Below are positions 27,005 through 35,043 of a stretch of 64,000 nucleotides of DNA, piece after piece (the first letter of the stretch is position 1; each line of letters starts with the position of its first letter). The notes beneath the pieces were generated by a model. That model worked only from the letters and a program-made list of their open reading frames with translations. It did not search any database and was not told the origin of the DNA. This DNA is from Flavobacterium psychrophilum (GTDB lineage: Bacteria; Bacteroidota; Bacteroidia; Flavobacteriales; Flavobacteriaceae). The stretch spans positions 1 to 64,000 of the forward strand of contig CALPPS020000001.1 in assembly GCA_943325515.2 (NCBI GenBank), in the 5' to 3' direction. The position numbers and the translations under genes are program-made.

Positions 27005-27673
27005 TTGAAAAGAGAAATTATTCAAACAAATGATGGTTCAACCACAATACATTTGCCAGAATGGAACGAAAGTTATCATTCTAAGCACGGTGCCATACAA
27101 GAAGCATATCATGTATTCATAAAAAATGGGTTTTCCCTTTTTCAAGGGAAGCCCATTTCTATTTTAGAAATTGGATTTGGAACTGGGTTGAATGCTTTTA
27201 TCACTCATTTAGAAGCAAACAAGAATAATCAAATTATAGATTATGTTGGAGTAGAAGCATATCCAGTTGCTATTGAGGAAGCATTTAAAATGAATTTTGC
27301 AAATGAAATTGACAATAAAAAAGCCAATGTCTTCGATCAAATGCATGAATGTGAATGGGAAATTAAAAATACTATTTCTAAAAATTTCACTTTAATAAAA
27401 CGAAAACAATTTTTTCAAGACATCAATGATGTAGAGGCTTTTGATTTAATCTATTTTGATGCTTTTGGTTATAGAGTGCAACCAGAATTATGGTCAGAAG
27501 AAATCTTTTTGAAAATGTATAATGCTTTGAAGTCAAATGGAGTTCTAGTAACCTATGCGTGTAGAACTTCTATAAAAAAAGCTATGTTAGTAGCTGGATT
27601 TTCTATCGAAAAATTACCCGGCGCGCCAGGAAAGAGAGAGATGTTACGTGCTACTAAAGGAATTTTAAAATAA
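27005..27673 (+). CDS. mnmD: tRNA 5-methylaminomethyl-2-thiouridine methyltransferase, MnmD-only form
   Basis: The 222-residue protein uses a TTG start at 27005, two bases after the previous stop; no in-frame ATG precedes the conserved N-terminus (TNDGSTTIHLPEWNESYHS). The Rossmann SAM motif ILEIGFGTGLNAF (about 49-61) and the DLIYFDAFG motif (about 149-157) are intact. MnmD methylates nm5(s2)U34 at tRNA wobble positions. Here it is the stand-alone methyltransferase without the MnmC FAD oxidase domain, as usual in Bacteroidota. It is coupled to the haem lipoprotein gene. Confidence 0.93.
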   Translation: MKREIIQTNDGSTTIHLPEWNESYHSKHGAIQEAYHVFIKNGFSLFQGKPISILEIGFGTGLNAFITHLEANKNNQIIDYVGVEAYPVAIEEAFKMNFANEIDNKKANVFDQMHECEWEIKNTISKNFTLIKRKQFFQDINDVEAFDLIYFDAFGYRVQPELWSEEIFLKMYNALKSNGVLVTYACRTSIKKAMLVAGFSIEKLPGAPGKREMLRATKGILK

Positions 27674-27774
27674 TATTTCAAAAAGATTATTTTAACTTAA
27701 ATTTTTAAAAACTATTATATTTAAAAATTAAATTTCCTTCTTACTATTTATCCACATTAATTAATTATAATTTT

Positions 27775-27956
27775 ATGTCTAAAACCATGTTAGACCCTAC
27801 CAAGTCAGTTTTAAAAAGAGTGAGTTTTGATTCCATTCTTTTTGCTAAAGAATTAAAAAAGGCATTAAAAACTTGTTGCCGTATCAAATTGAACTATTAA
27901 AAAAATGGCTTCAGTTCTTTACGAGTCAACATCCTGAATTGAGACAATGTTTATAA
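27775..27956 (+). pseudogene. frameshifted small conserved flavobacterial protein
   Basis: An ATG at 27775 opens a frame encoding MSKTMLDPTKSV then LKRVSFDSILFAKELKKALK, which ends abruptly at 27900. From 27876 the -1 frame continues smoothly as LPYQIELLKKWLQFF then TSQHPELRQCL, to a TAA at 27954-27956. Together they make a coherent protein of about 60 residues, resembling small Flavobacteriaceae proteins with an LPYEIEELKKWL motif. A single missing base near 27875 explains the break. It may be a recent pseudogene or a sequencing error at this site. Confidence 0.6.
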
Positions 27957-28026
27957 AGTTGTTAATTAGGAAATCTTATTTTTTAGTTTGTTTTTTAAGA
28001 AATAAAGAGGTGATGTAAAACCTTTT

Positions 28027-28968
28027 TTATTTTTTTTGTAGTGGACTAATGATTTGTACATTTTGAAAAGCAATTGCTCCTCTAACTACACCAGTAATAG
28101 TATTTCTTAGTGCATCTATAATATGAATTTTTAATTCATTTTTAGGGAAAATTAAACTTACTTCTCTGGCTGGTTTAGGTTCTACAAAATGCTTCAGTTT
28201 TAATTTGTCTTTTTCATTTAAGTTTAACGTATGAAGATAGGGAAGAAGTGTAGTTCCTAAACCTTCATCTGCTAGTTTAACTAATGTTTCAAAGCTACCG
28301 CTTTCTATTTGAAAATGATTTTTATCGTTTTTATTTTGATTTTTGCATAAATTCAAAATTCCATCTCTAAAGCAATGTCCATCTTGCAATAATAAAATTT
28401 CATCAATATTTAAATCATCAATCTCAATTTCTGATTTATGAAAAGAGCTATGATTTTCTGGAATGTAAGCAACAAAAGGTTCAAAGTATAGCACAATTTC
28501 TTTTATATTTTCTTCTTCCAAAGGAGTTGATGCAATAGCGGCATCAAGGTGACCATTTTTTAATTTTTCTATAATATCATTGGTATTCAACTCTTCAATA
28601 ATGAGTTTTACTTTTGGGTATTTTTTGATAAAATTATTCAAGAACATTGGCAAAAGAGTAGGCATAATTGTTGGTATAATTCCTAAACGAAATTCTCCTC
28701 CAATAAAACCTTTTTGTTGGTCAACTATGTCTTGAATTCTATCGGCTTCATTAACAATATTTTTGGATTGATTGACAATTTTTTGACCTATCTCAGTTAG
28801 CTGAATTGGTTTTTTTGTTCTATCAAAAATTTGAATGTCTAATTCTTCTTCAATTTTTTGAATTTGCATACTCAATGTTGGTTGGGTTACAAAACATTTT
28901 TCGGCTGCTAATGTGAAGTTCTTGTGTTCAGCAACTGCTAAAACATATTTTAATTGTGTAATAGTCAT
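28027..28968 (-). CDS. oxyR: hydrogen peroxide-sensing LysR-type regulator
   Basis: The 313-residue protein has an N-terminal winged helix-turn-helix (1-60; LAAEKCFVTQPTLSMQIQKI) and a LysR substrate-binding fold. The OxyR redox pair is at the same positions as in E. coli: Cys199 in QDGHCFRDG and Cys208 in LNLC. Oxidation to a disulfide switches it to activate peroxide defence genes. It is divergent from the small exported protein and SulP/carbonic anhydrase genes. A 15-bp palindrome lies just behind its -7 box, suggesting autoregulation. Confidence 0.94.
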   Translation of the reverse strand: MTITQLKYVLAVAEHKNFTLAAEKCFVTQPTLSMQIQKIEEELDIQIFDRTKKPIQLTEIGQKIVNQSKNIVNEADRIQDIVDQQKGFIGGEFRLGIIPTIMPTLLPMFLNNFIKKYPKVKLIIEELNTNDIIEKLKNGHLDAAIASTPLEEENIKEIVLYFEPFVAYIPENHSSFHKSEIEIDDLNIDEILLLQDGHCFRDGILNLCKNQNKNDKNHFQIESGSFETLVKLADEGLGTTLLPYLHTLNLNEKDKLKLKHFVEPKPAREVSLIFPKNELKIHIIDALRNTITGVVRGAIAFQNVQIISPLQKK

Positions 28969-28987
28969 GGTATAGTATTTACTGATG

Positions 28988-28995
28988 CAAATATA
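28988..28995 (-). promoter_or_regulatory. -7 box of the oxyR promoter
   Basis: Read on the minus strand this is TATATTTG, an exact TAnnTTTG match 19 bases before the oxyR ATG. No clear -33 element is present, fitting a promoter that depends on, or is controlled by, a bound activator or repressor. Confidence 0.45.
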
Positions 28996-29001
28996 AAAAC
29001 T

Positions 29002-29016
29002 ATAAGATTATCTTAT
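29002..29016. promoter_or_regulatory. candidate OxyR operator (ATAAGAT-T-ATCTTAT)
   Basis: A perfect 7-bp inverted repeat with one central base lies in the 104-base divergent region. It is 6 bases upstream of the oxyR -7 box and about 57 bases before the ATG at 29073. Its symmetry and position fit a LysR-type (T-N11-A) site, by which OxyR could control both itself and the divergent genes. Confidence 0.45.
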
Positions 29017-29072
29017 TGTTAATAAATTTAAAAATAGCATATATTTAACAGCGAAAAAACTATTTTTGCTAA

Positions 29073-29360
29073 ATGATTTTAGTTGCAAGATTATTATTAT
29101 TGCTGTTTATTACTTTTCTATCATTGCCAACGGTAATTTCTTTGATAGAAAATAAAACAGATATTTCTGCACTTTATAGCTTTTCAGAAGAAGAAACTAA
29201 TAAAGATATAAAAGAAATCAAAGCTGATTTTACTAATTCTTTTGTTTCGATTACTTCAAACTTTGAGCAAATAATAAATCCTGAAATTATTTCGGAAAAT
29301 TTATCAAAACATGATACTATTTTAGAAGAAATATTCTCACCTCCACCCGAATTAATTTAG
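29073..29360 (+). CDS. small membrane-anchored/exported protein upstream of SulP
   Basis: The 95-residue protein has an N-terminal hydrophobic segment (2-23, ILVARLLLLLFITFLSLPTV) that could be a signal peptide or an anchor. An acidic region follows, ending in SPPPELI. I recognise no domain. It is 70 bases upstream of sulP and between that gene and oxyR, so it may be an accessory factor of the bicarbonate cluster or an OxyR target. Confidence 0.6.
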   Translation: MILVARLLLLLFITFLSLPTVISLIENKTDISALYSFSEEETNKDIKEIKADFTNSFVSITSNFEQIINPEIISENLSKHDTILEEIFSPPPELI

Positions 29361-29430
29361 TACAAACTTGGCTTTTTTTTAATATCTACATAATATAGAT
29401 ATACAATTTTTGTAATTAATTTTTTCAAGT

Positions 29431-31089
29431 ATGACAAAAAAAATCAATCTTTTTGCTGACCTTAAATCTGACTTTGCCTCAGGTTTAGTGGTTTTTCTAG
29501 TGGCTTTACCATTATGTCTCGGAATTGCATTAGCAAGTGGAGCACCCTTATTTTCAGGTATTATTTCGGGAGTTATTGGAGGAATTGTTGTTGGGTATTT
29601 AAGTAAATCGCATCTTAGTGTTTCAGGACCAGCCGCTGGTTTAACTGCTATCGTATTAGTAGCTATTACAGATTTAGATTCTTTCAATTCTTTTCTTTTG
29701 GCAGTTTTAATAGCTGGTATTATTCAACTGGCACTAGGTTTTATTAAAGCAGGTAGCATTTCAAATTACTTTCCAACAAATGTTATTGAAGGAATGTTGG
29801 CAGGAATAGGAGTGATTATTTTCTTGAAACAAATTCCTCATGCAGTTGGTTATGATAATGATTTTGAAGGAGATGAATCGTTTTTACAAACAGAAGGTCA
29901 CAACACATTTTCCGACTTGTTTTCAGTTTTCAATCATATTCAATTAGGTTCGGTTGTAATTACCTTAGTTTCTATAGCAATTTTGATTGCTTGGACAAAA
30001 GTTGATTTTTTAAAGAAAATGAAATTGGTTCCAGCGGCTTTAATTGCTGTTATTGTCGGAATTCTATTGAATGAATTTTTTATTCAATCGGGAAGTAGCT
30101 TGGCAATCACAAGCGAACATTTAGTAAGTTTACCAGTCCCAAAAACTTTTGCAGAACTTAAAAATATATTTGTGACACCTGATTTTACTGCTATCACCAA
30201 CAGTAAAGTATGGATTGTTGCTTTCACGATTGCAGTTGTGGCTTCTATCGAAACCTTACTTTGTATTGAAGCAGCCGATAGAATGGATGAGCAGAAACGT
30301 TATACGGATACTAATGCAGAATTAAAAGCTCAAGGAATAGGAAATATTTTAAGTTCTCTTTTAGGTGGTTTACCAATGACATCTGTCGTAGTGAGAACTT
30401 CTGCAAATAAAAATGCTGGCGCAAAGTCTAAAATGTCCGCTATTATTCATGGTATTTTATTATTGGTTAGTGTATTGGCAATTCCAACACTTTTGAATAA
30501 AATTCCGTTAGCAACATTAGCGGCTATATTATTATTAATTGGGTATAAATTAGCCAATCCTAAAATAATTAAGCATTTTTGGAATAAAGGAAAATACCAG
30601 TTTGTGCCTTTTATTGCCACTTTTATGGCGGTAATCTTTACAGATTTATTAAAAGGGGTAACATTGGGAATAATCATCAGTATTATTTTTGTTTTGAAAG
30701 GGAATATGAAAAGAGCTTACAGTTTTAGAAAAGAAGAGTATCATGAAGGAGATATTATTCATATTGATTTAGCACAAGAGGTTTCTTTTTTGAATAAAGC
30801 CGCAATAAAAACTACTTTAAATGAAATCCCTTCAAATTCTAAACTTGTAATCAACGCAACGGATACCGTCTATATTGCTCATGATGTTTTAGATTTAATT
30901 AAGGAGTTTGAAAAGATAAAATCAAAAGAGTTAAACATTAACACTAAATTAGTTGGCTTTAAAAACGCCTATGATTTAAAAAACACTGATGGTTATAAAA
31001 ACAAAGTTACTATTGAACAACGTTACAATGTGATGAAACGAAAAATGGAAGTAATTAAAAATAAGGAAATAATATTTAAAGAAGAATAA
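29431..31089 (+). CDS. SulP family anion transporter, BicA-like (probable bicarbonate uptake)
   Basis: The 552-residue protein has about 10-12 membrane segments (residues 15-425; SDFASGLVVFLVALPLCLGIA, ISGVIGGIVVGYLSKSHLSVSGPAAG) and a C-terminal STAS domain (about 435-530). SulP proteins move sulfate, bicarbonate or other anions. A bicarbonate substrate is inferred from the beta-carbonic anhydrase gene that starts two bases after its stop and from SbtA just beyond, as in cyanobacterial BicA and some marine flavobacteria. Confidence 0.9.
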   Translation: MTKKINLFADLKSDFASGLVVFLVALPLCLGIALASGAPLFSGIISGVIGGIVVGYLSKSHLSVSGPAAGLTAIVLVAITDLDSFNSFLLAVLIAGIIQLALGFIKAGSISNYFPTNVIEGMLAGIGVIIFLKQIPHAVGYDNDFEGDESFLQTEGHNTFSDLFSVFNHIQLGSVVITLVSIAILIAWTKVDFLKKMKLVPAALIAVIVGILLNEFFIQSGSSLAITSEHLVSLPVPKTFAELKNIFVTPDFTAITNSKVWIVAFTIAVVASIETLLCIEAADRMDEQKRYTDTNAELKAQGIGNILSSLLGGLPMTSVVVRTSANKNAGAKSKMSAIIHGILLLVSVLAIPTLLNKIPLATLAAILLLIGYKLANPKIIKHFWNKGKYQFVPFIATFMAVIFTDLLKGVTLGIIISIIFVLKGNMKRAYSFRKEEYHEGDIIHIDLAQEVSFLNKAAIKTTLNEIPSNSKLVINATDTVYIAHDVLDLIKEFEKIKSKELNINTKLVGFKNAYDLKNTDGYKNKVTIEQRYNVMKRKMEVIKNKEIIFKEE

Positions 31090-31091
31090 TT

Positions 31092-31736
31092 ATGAGTGCT
31101 GAATTTTATAAAAAAATACTAGATAATAATAAAAAGTGGGTTGAAAGCCAATTGGCTATTGATAATGAATATTTTAAAGATTTAGCTAAAGGGCAACAAC
31201 CACCTTTGCTTTGGATTGGCTGTTCAGACAGTCGTGTGCCTGCCAATGAAATAATAGGAGCAAAGCCAGGTGAAGTTTTTGTACATAGAAATATTGCCAA
31301 TATGGTTATTCATAGTGATATGAATATGCTAAGCGTATTGGATTATGCGGTGAATGTTTTAAAAGTTAAGCACGTTATTGTTTGCGGACATTATGGTTGT
31401 GGTGGTGTAAAAGCGGCTATGGGAAATCAATCAATTGGATTAATAGACAACTGGATTCGTCATATTAAAGATGTATATCGTTTGCACGAAGACTACCTAA
31501 ATTCGTTTGAAAATGAAGAGGATAGATTCAATAAATTTGTTGAAATTAATGTCCAAGAACAAGTTTTTGATTTAGCAAAAACTTCAATTGTACAAGGAGC
31601 ATGGCGTAACGGACAAGATTTAACCCTACACGGTTGGACCTATGGATTAAATTCAGGTTATGTTACCGATTTAGGTGTGAACATGAGTTCAAATAATGAA
31701 CTTGATGAAGTTTATCGTCTCAAGTTTTCTAATTAA
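31092..31736 (+). CDS. beta-class carbonic anhydrase
   Basis: The 214-residue enzyme interconverts CO2 and bicarbonate. The zinc ligands and catalytic dyad are intact: Cys44-Ser-Asp46-Ser-Arg48 (CSDSRVPANE) and His100/Cys103 in HYGCGGVKAA. It starts two bases after the SulP stop and is cotranscribed with it, so it probably works in the cytoplasm on imported bicarbonate. No signal peptide is visible. It converges on sbtA with a 6-base gap. Confidence 0.96.
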   Translation: MSAEFYKKILDNNKKWVESQLAIDNEYFKDLAKGQQPPLLWIGCSDSRVPANEIIGAKPGEVFVHRNIANMVIHSDMNMLSVLDYAVNVLKVKHVIVCGHYGCGGVKAAMGNQSIGLIDNWIRHIKDVYRLHEDYLNSFENEEDRFNKFVEINVQEQVFDLAKTSIVQGAWRNGQDLTLHGWTYGLNSGYVTDLGVNMSSNNELDEVYRLKFSN

Positions 31737-31742
31737 ATTTCT

Positions 31743-32705
31743 TTAACAACAAAGTATGATACTAAGATAGATTGGCATTCCAAAAGTGATATTGAAAGGA
31801 AAAGTAATTGCTAAAGCCATTGGTAAAAACAATCCAGGATTTGCTTTTGGAGCCACTATTTTCATTGCCGCTGGAACTGCAATATAGGAAGCACTTGCTG
31901 CTAGTATTGCAAATATAAACCTATTGCCAATTTCATCAGTCACAAATTGGCTGAGTACTGCAACGATGCATCCGTTTAGCAAGGGAACTATAATTGCAAA
32001 AAATACCGGAAACCAACCACTTTTAAAGAAAAAATCTAATTTTTTTCCACTGACTATTCCCATGTCTAGTAAGAATATTGCTAGAAATCCTTTAAAAATA
32101 TCAGTTGTAAAAGGTTTTATTCCCATAGCTTGTTGGTCGCTTGCTAAAAATCCTATTACTAAACTTCCTAGAATAAGTAGTACACTTCCATTTGTAAACG
32201 AATGATTTATTACTGAACTAATTTTGGTTTTTATGACATCAATTTTATTAAACAATTTCATAAGTATGACACCAATAATAATTGCTGGTGCTTCCATCAA
32301 TGCCATGATGGCAACCATATATCCACTGAAAGAATACTTTTGAATTTCTAAAAATGAAATTGCTGTAACAAAAGTAACGGCACTTACTGATCCGTAGGCA
32401 GCAGCTATTGCGCCTGAATTTTCAACACTGAATTTTCTTTTGAGTAAAAAAAAACAATATATAGGAATAATTATAGCTATGAATACTCCAAAGATTGCAG
32501 ACCAAATAATTTCAAAATCAAAATGACTATGTGCTAATTCCTGTCCGCCTTTGAACCCTATTGAGAATAAAAGATATAGCGAAATAAATTTAGAGGAATT
32601 AGGAGGGATTTCTAAATCACTTTTTAACCGTGTGGCAATAATTCCCAACAAAAAAAATAAAAGAGCAGGATTTGTTAAATTATCTAAAAGTAAATCTAAA
32701 TTCAT
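31743..32705 (-). CDS. sbtA: SbtA-like sodium-dependent bicarbonate transporter
   Basis: The 320-residue polytopic membrane protein has about 10 helices and the SbtA family features: the start LDNLTNPALLFFLLGIIA, the ISLYLLFSIGFKGGQEL stretch, and the inverted-repeat half beginning KGFLAIFLLDMGIVSGKK. SbtA imports bicarbonate with Na+ at high affinity. No SbtB (PII-like) partner is seen. It is the last gene of a compact minus-strand run (3 bases after the Sua5 gene) and converges with the SulP-carbonic anhydrase pair. Confidence 0.9.
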   Translation of the reverse strand: MNLDLLLDNLTNPALLFFLLGIIATRLKSDLEIPPNSSKFISLYLLFSIGFKGGQELAHSHFDFEIIWSAIFGVFIAIIIPIYCFFLLKRKFSVENSGAIAAAYGSVSAVTFVTAISFLEIQKYSFSGYMVAIMALMEAPAIIIGVILMKLFNKIDVIKTKISSVINHSFTNGSVLLILGSLVIGFLASDQQAMGIKPFTTDIFKGFLAIFLLDMGIVSGKKLDFFFKSGWFPVFFAIIVPLLNGCIVAVLSQFVTDEIGNRFIFAILAASASYIAVPAAMKIVAPKANPGLFLPMALAITFPFNITFGMPIYLSIILCC

Positions 32706-32708
32706 ATA

Positions 32709-33659
32709 TTAATTTTTTGTGGCACGTTCTAGTCGATCATTAATTGATTTTCCTAAATCAATATCGGGAAATCGTTCGGCAACTAGTACGTCCAATCCCA
32801 ATTTATCCAAACGATGCATGGCGGCATAAAGGTTTGAAGCTGCTTCTTTAAAGTTACTGTTGTTTGATAAAAGTTCTTGATGAATAAATTCTTGATTTTC
32901 TATCTTTTGGTTAAACAACAAAACTCCAATTTTTTTATTTGGATGTTTTTTCAAAAATTGATTAACATCTGTTTCCAAAAAAGTTTTGGTCTTTGGGGCA
33001 TAATGTTTGGACATCATACCTGGTGCTTCTGGTGAAATATCGTTGTTGGTTTTAATTTTTATCTTGCCAATTACATTTTCTATTTCTTCTAATGTTATAG
33101 AACCCAATCGGTATAATACTGGTTCGTCAAGTTCAAAACCAATAATAGTAGATTCAATTCCGTTTTGACAAATCCCACCATCCAAAACCAGTGGAACTTT
33201 TTCTTTAAAATAATCAGTCACATGTTTTGCTTCCGTTGGACTTATTGTTCCAAAAGGATTTGCACTTGGCGCTGCAAGAGGAAAATCTATTGAATTTAAA
33301 AGCGCTAAAGTAAGTGGGTGATTTGGCATTCTAACGGCAACTGTATCTTTTTGAGCTGTAACAATAGCTGGAATACTATCTTTCTTGGGTAAAATTAAAG
33401 TCAGTGAACCTGGCCAAAAATGGTTAGCAAGTAATACCGCTTTTGGTGGCACATATTTAACTAAAGTATTTAAATAATCAATTGATTTGATGTGAACAAT
33501 CAAAGGATTAAATAACGGTCTTCCTTTTATCTCAAATATTTTTATAATTGCTTTTTCATCAAAAGCATTGGCCGCTAAACCGTAAACAGTTTCTGTTGGT
33601 ATGGCTATAACATTTCCGTCCTTTAATAATGTGGCAGCTTTTAATATTGTTTCTTTCAT
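32709..33659 (-). CDS. L-threonylcarbamoyladenylate synthase (Sua5 type)
   Basis: The 316-residue protein has an N-terminal YrdC/TsaC domain (about 1-195; IPTETVYGLAANAFD, IKGRPLFNPLIVHI, SANPFGTISPT) and a C-terminal Sua5 domain (about 225-316). The linker SPEAPGMMSKHYAPKT joins them. It makes threonylcarbamoyl-AMP from Thr, bicarbonate and ATP for t6A37 of ANN-reading tRNAs. It lies between DUF6671 and sbtA, with 3-base gaps on both sides. Its substrate bicarbonate is what the next gene imports, but that link may be coincidental. Confidence 0.94.
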   Translation of the reverse strand: MKETILKAATLLKDGNVIAIPTETVYGLAANAFDEKAIIKIFEIKGRPLFNPLIVHIKSIDYLNTLVKYVPPKAVLLANHFWPGSLTLILPKKDSIPAIVTAQKDTVAVRMPNHPLTLALLNSIDFPLAAPSANPFGTISPTEAKHVTDYFKEKVPLVLDGGICQNGIESTIIGFELDEPVLYRLGSITLEEIENVIGKIKIKTNNDISPEAPGMMSKHYAPKTKTFLETDVNQFLKKHPNKKIGVLLFNQKIENQEFIHQELLSNNSNFKEAASNLYAAMHRLDKLGLDVLVAERFPDIDLGKSINDRLERATKN

Positions 33660-33662
33660 TTT

Positions 33663-34505
33663 TTATGGGTTACAATAATCGCAATACATTGGGTCTTCTG
33701 TCTTCTTCTCATTTGGAAACATTTTTTCTTGTTCAAAGTCACATTTTTTACATTTATAAAGATGTGATTTTGCAGAATTTGTTGGCGAACCACACCATTC
33801 ACATGGTAAACCTGATTTGATATTTACTATACCAAACCCAGGTGTATTGCATTGTGGGCACGTAGATTTTATTTTATCAACTAGTTTTTGAGTTGCTTTT
33901 TCTATAACCTTCATCCGTGTTGGATTATACATAGCTCGCATATCGGTTTCTGCAACAACTTGGGAATTATTAGCCGAAAGTTTATGAAAACACTCTTTTA
34001 ATAACTCCCAGGATTGAATCCCTTTTACAACGGTAGGAACTTCTTCCTCAGTAATTTTTAAAATTACTGCGTGTTCTGGGAACCCAACTGTTTTTACTAA
34101 ATTAACCAAATTTTGAAAACATGTAACAGTTGTTGCATTAAAGTTAGTATCGAGACTTAACTCTCGCACTATAATTTCTAGATTATTTTTTTTATCAATA
34201 AAAAGTAATAACTCATCATCCGCATGTGCCATAAAAATTGTTGGATGTGGTCCAAACGAACCTTCACTAGCGATGCCTAAATCACAATGGGTATTTTCCA
34301 TTGCTAGTAGACACTTTTTTCTGACGGTTGTTAATGCATCTTCTTTTCTCTCAATCTCACCTGTAAAAGTTCCCAGCGTATCAGTATCAAAATCTTCAGG
34401 AACAAAACATTGCACGCCTAAATGCTTTTCAAGTAACGGAGCAATTACGCTTTCTTTTTTATGCTTGGTTGCAATGACTAATCTTCTTCCTTTGAAAATA
34501 TCCAA
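33663..34505 (-). CDS. DUF6671 protein with C-terminal zinc ribbon
   Basis: The 280-residue protein matches DUF6671 as I remember it (GRRLVIATKHKKESVIAPLL; GIASEGSFGPHPT). The C-terminal 70 residues carry four CxxC pairs (CPQCNTPG, CEWCGSP, CKKCDF, CDYC), a double zinc ribbon. The start is a TTG at 34503-34505; no suitable in-frame ATG precedes the conserved region. It is cytoplasmic, of unknown function, and sits 10 bases after the tandem small paralogues and 3 bases before the Sua5 gene. The zinc ribbon suggests nucleic-acid or protein binding. Confidence 0.8.
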   Translation of the reverse strand: MDIFKGRRLVIATKHKKESVIAPLLEKHLGVQCFVPEDFDTDTLGTFTGEIERKEDALTTVRKKCLLAMENTHCDLGIASEGSFGPHPTIFMAHADDELLLFIDKKNNLEIIVRELSLDTNFNATTVTCFQNLVNLVKTVGFPEHAVILKITEEEVPTVVKGIQSWELLKECFHKLSANNSQVVAETDMRAMYNPTRMKVIEKATQKLVDKIKSTCPQCNTPGFGIVNIKSGLPCEWCGSPTNSAKSHLYKCKKCDFEQEKMFPNEKKTEDPMYCDYCNP

Positions 34506-34515
34506 ATCTAATATG

Positions 34516-34788
34516 TTATATGAACTCTATAGTAATGTCACCATTAATTTTTAACCTCTTTCCATTTCTATCACTTTCTTTAAGAAGCTTGTTGATATCC
34601 TCAAGAGATGAAGTTAATACTGATATTCTTCGTTTTGATATTTCACAATCTTCATTGTTTTTAACAAATTCACTAAAGGCATTAAGGTTATGAAAATTGA
34701 TTTTGCTATTTATTACTGACATTAAAACTGTTTTTGCATCCTGAGATGAAAAATTACCTTCTATTAACTTAAACTGATATGTATCCAT
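34516..34788 (-). CDS. small hypothetical protein, tandem paralogue 2
   Basis: The 90-residue, charged, mostly helical protein (SSQDAKTVLMSVINSKINFHN...ISKRRISVLTSSLEDINKLL) has no signal peptide. It aligns end to end with the protein encoded immediately upstream (LIEGNFSSQDA/LLNDTFSTNES; KINFHN/KIKFHE; SKRRISVLTSSL/REKKIKFLQNEL), so it arose by tandem duplication. The central region could form a coiled coil. Function unknown; gaps of 4 and 10 bases place it in the icd operon. Confidence 0.7.
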   Translation of the reverse strand: MDTYQFKLIEGNFSSQDAKTVLMSVINSKINFHNLNAFSEFVKNNEDCEISKRRISVLTSSLEDINKLLKESDRNGKRLKINGDITIEFI

Positions 34789-34792
34789 TTAT

Positions 34793-35032
34793 TTATAAAA
34801 TTATTTGACTACTTAACGAAATATACCCCGATTTTGCACTAATGAATTGCCTTGCAGCGGCTAATTCATTTTGTAAAAATTTAATTTTTTTTTCTCTCAT
34901 TTTTACGTCTTCCTCATTATGAGATATTTTAATTTTATCCTCGTGAAACTTAATTTTTACTTGAAATAATTGATTTATAATTTCTATCGATTCATTAGTC
35001 GAAAAAGTATCATTTAATAATTGTAGTTCCAT
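34793..35032 (-). CDS. small hypothetical protein, tandem paralogue 1
   Basis: The 79-residue protein has a beta-like N-terminus, the motif FQVKIKFHEDKIKISH and a charged helix (MREKKIKFLQNELAAARQFI), and no signal peptide. It is a divergent paralogue of the next gene. It lies 11 bases after icd. I recognise no family with a known role; helical proteins of this size with KIKFHEDKI-like motifs are seen in Bacteroidota. Confidence 0.7.
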   Translation of the reverse strand: MELQLLNDTFSTNESIEIINQLFQVKIKFHEDKIKISHNEEDVKMREKKIKFLQNELAAARQFISAKSGYISLSSQIIL

Positions 35033-35043
35033 AATAGTTTTAT

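Noticed and set aside
27700-27729. AATTTTTAAA/TTTAAAAATT inverted repeat after mnmD as a terminator
   Set aside because: The stem is made only of A-T pairs and would be weak; such repeats are expected by chance in this AT-rich DNA.
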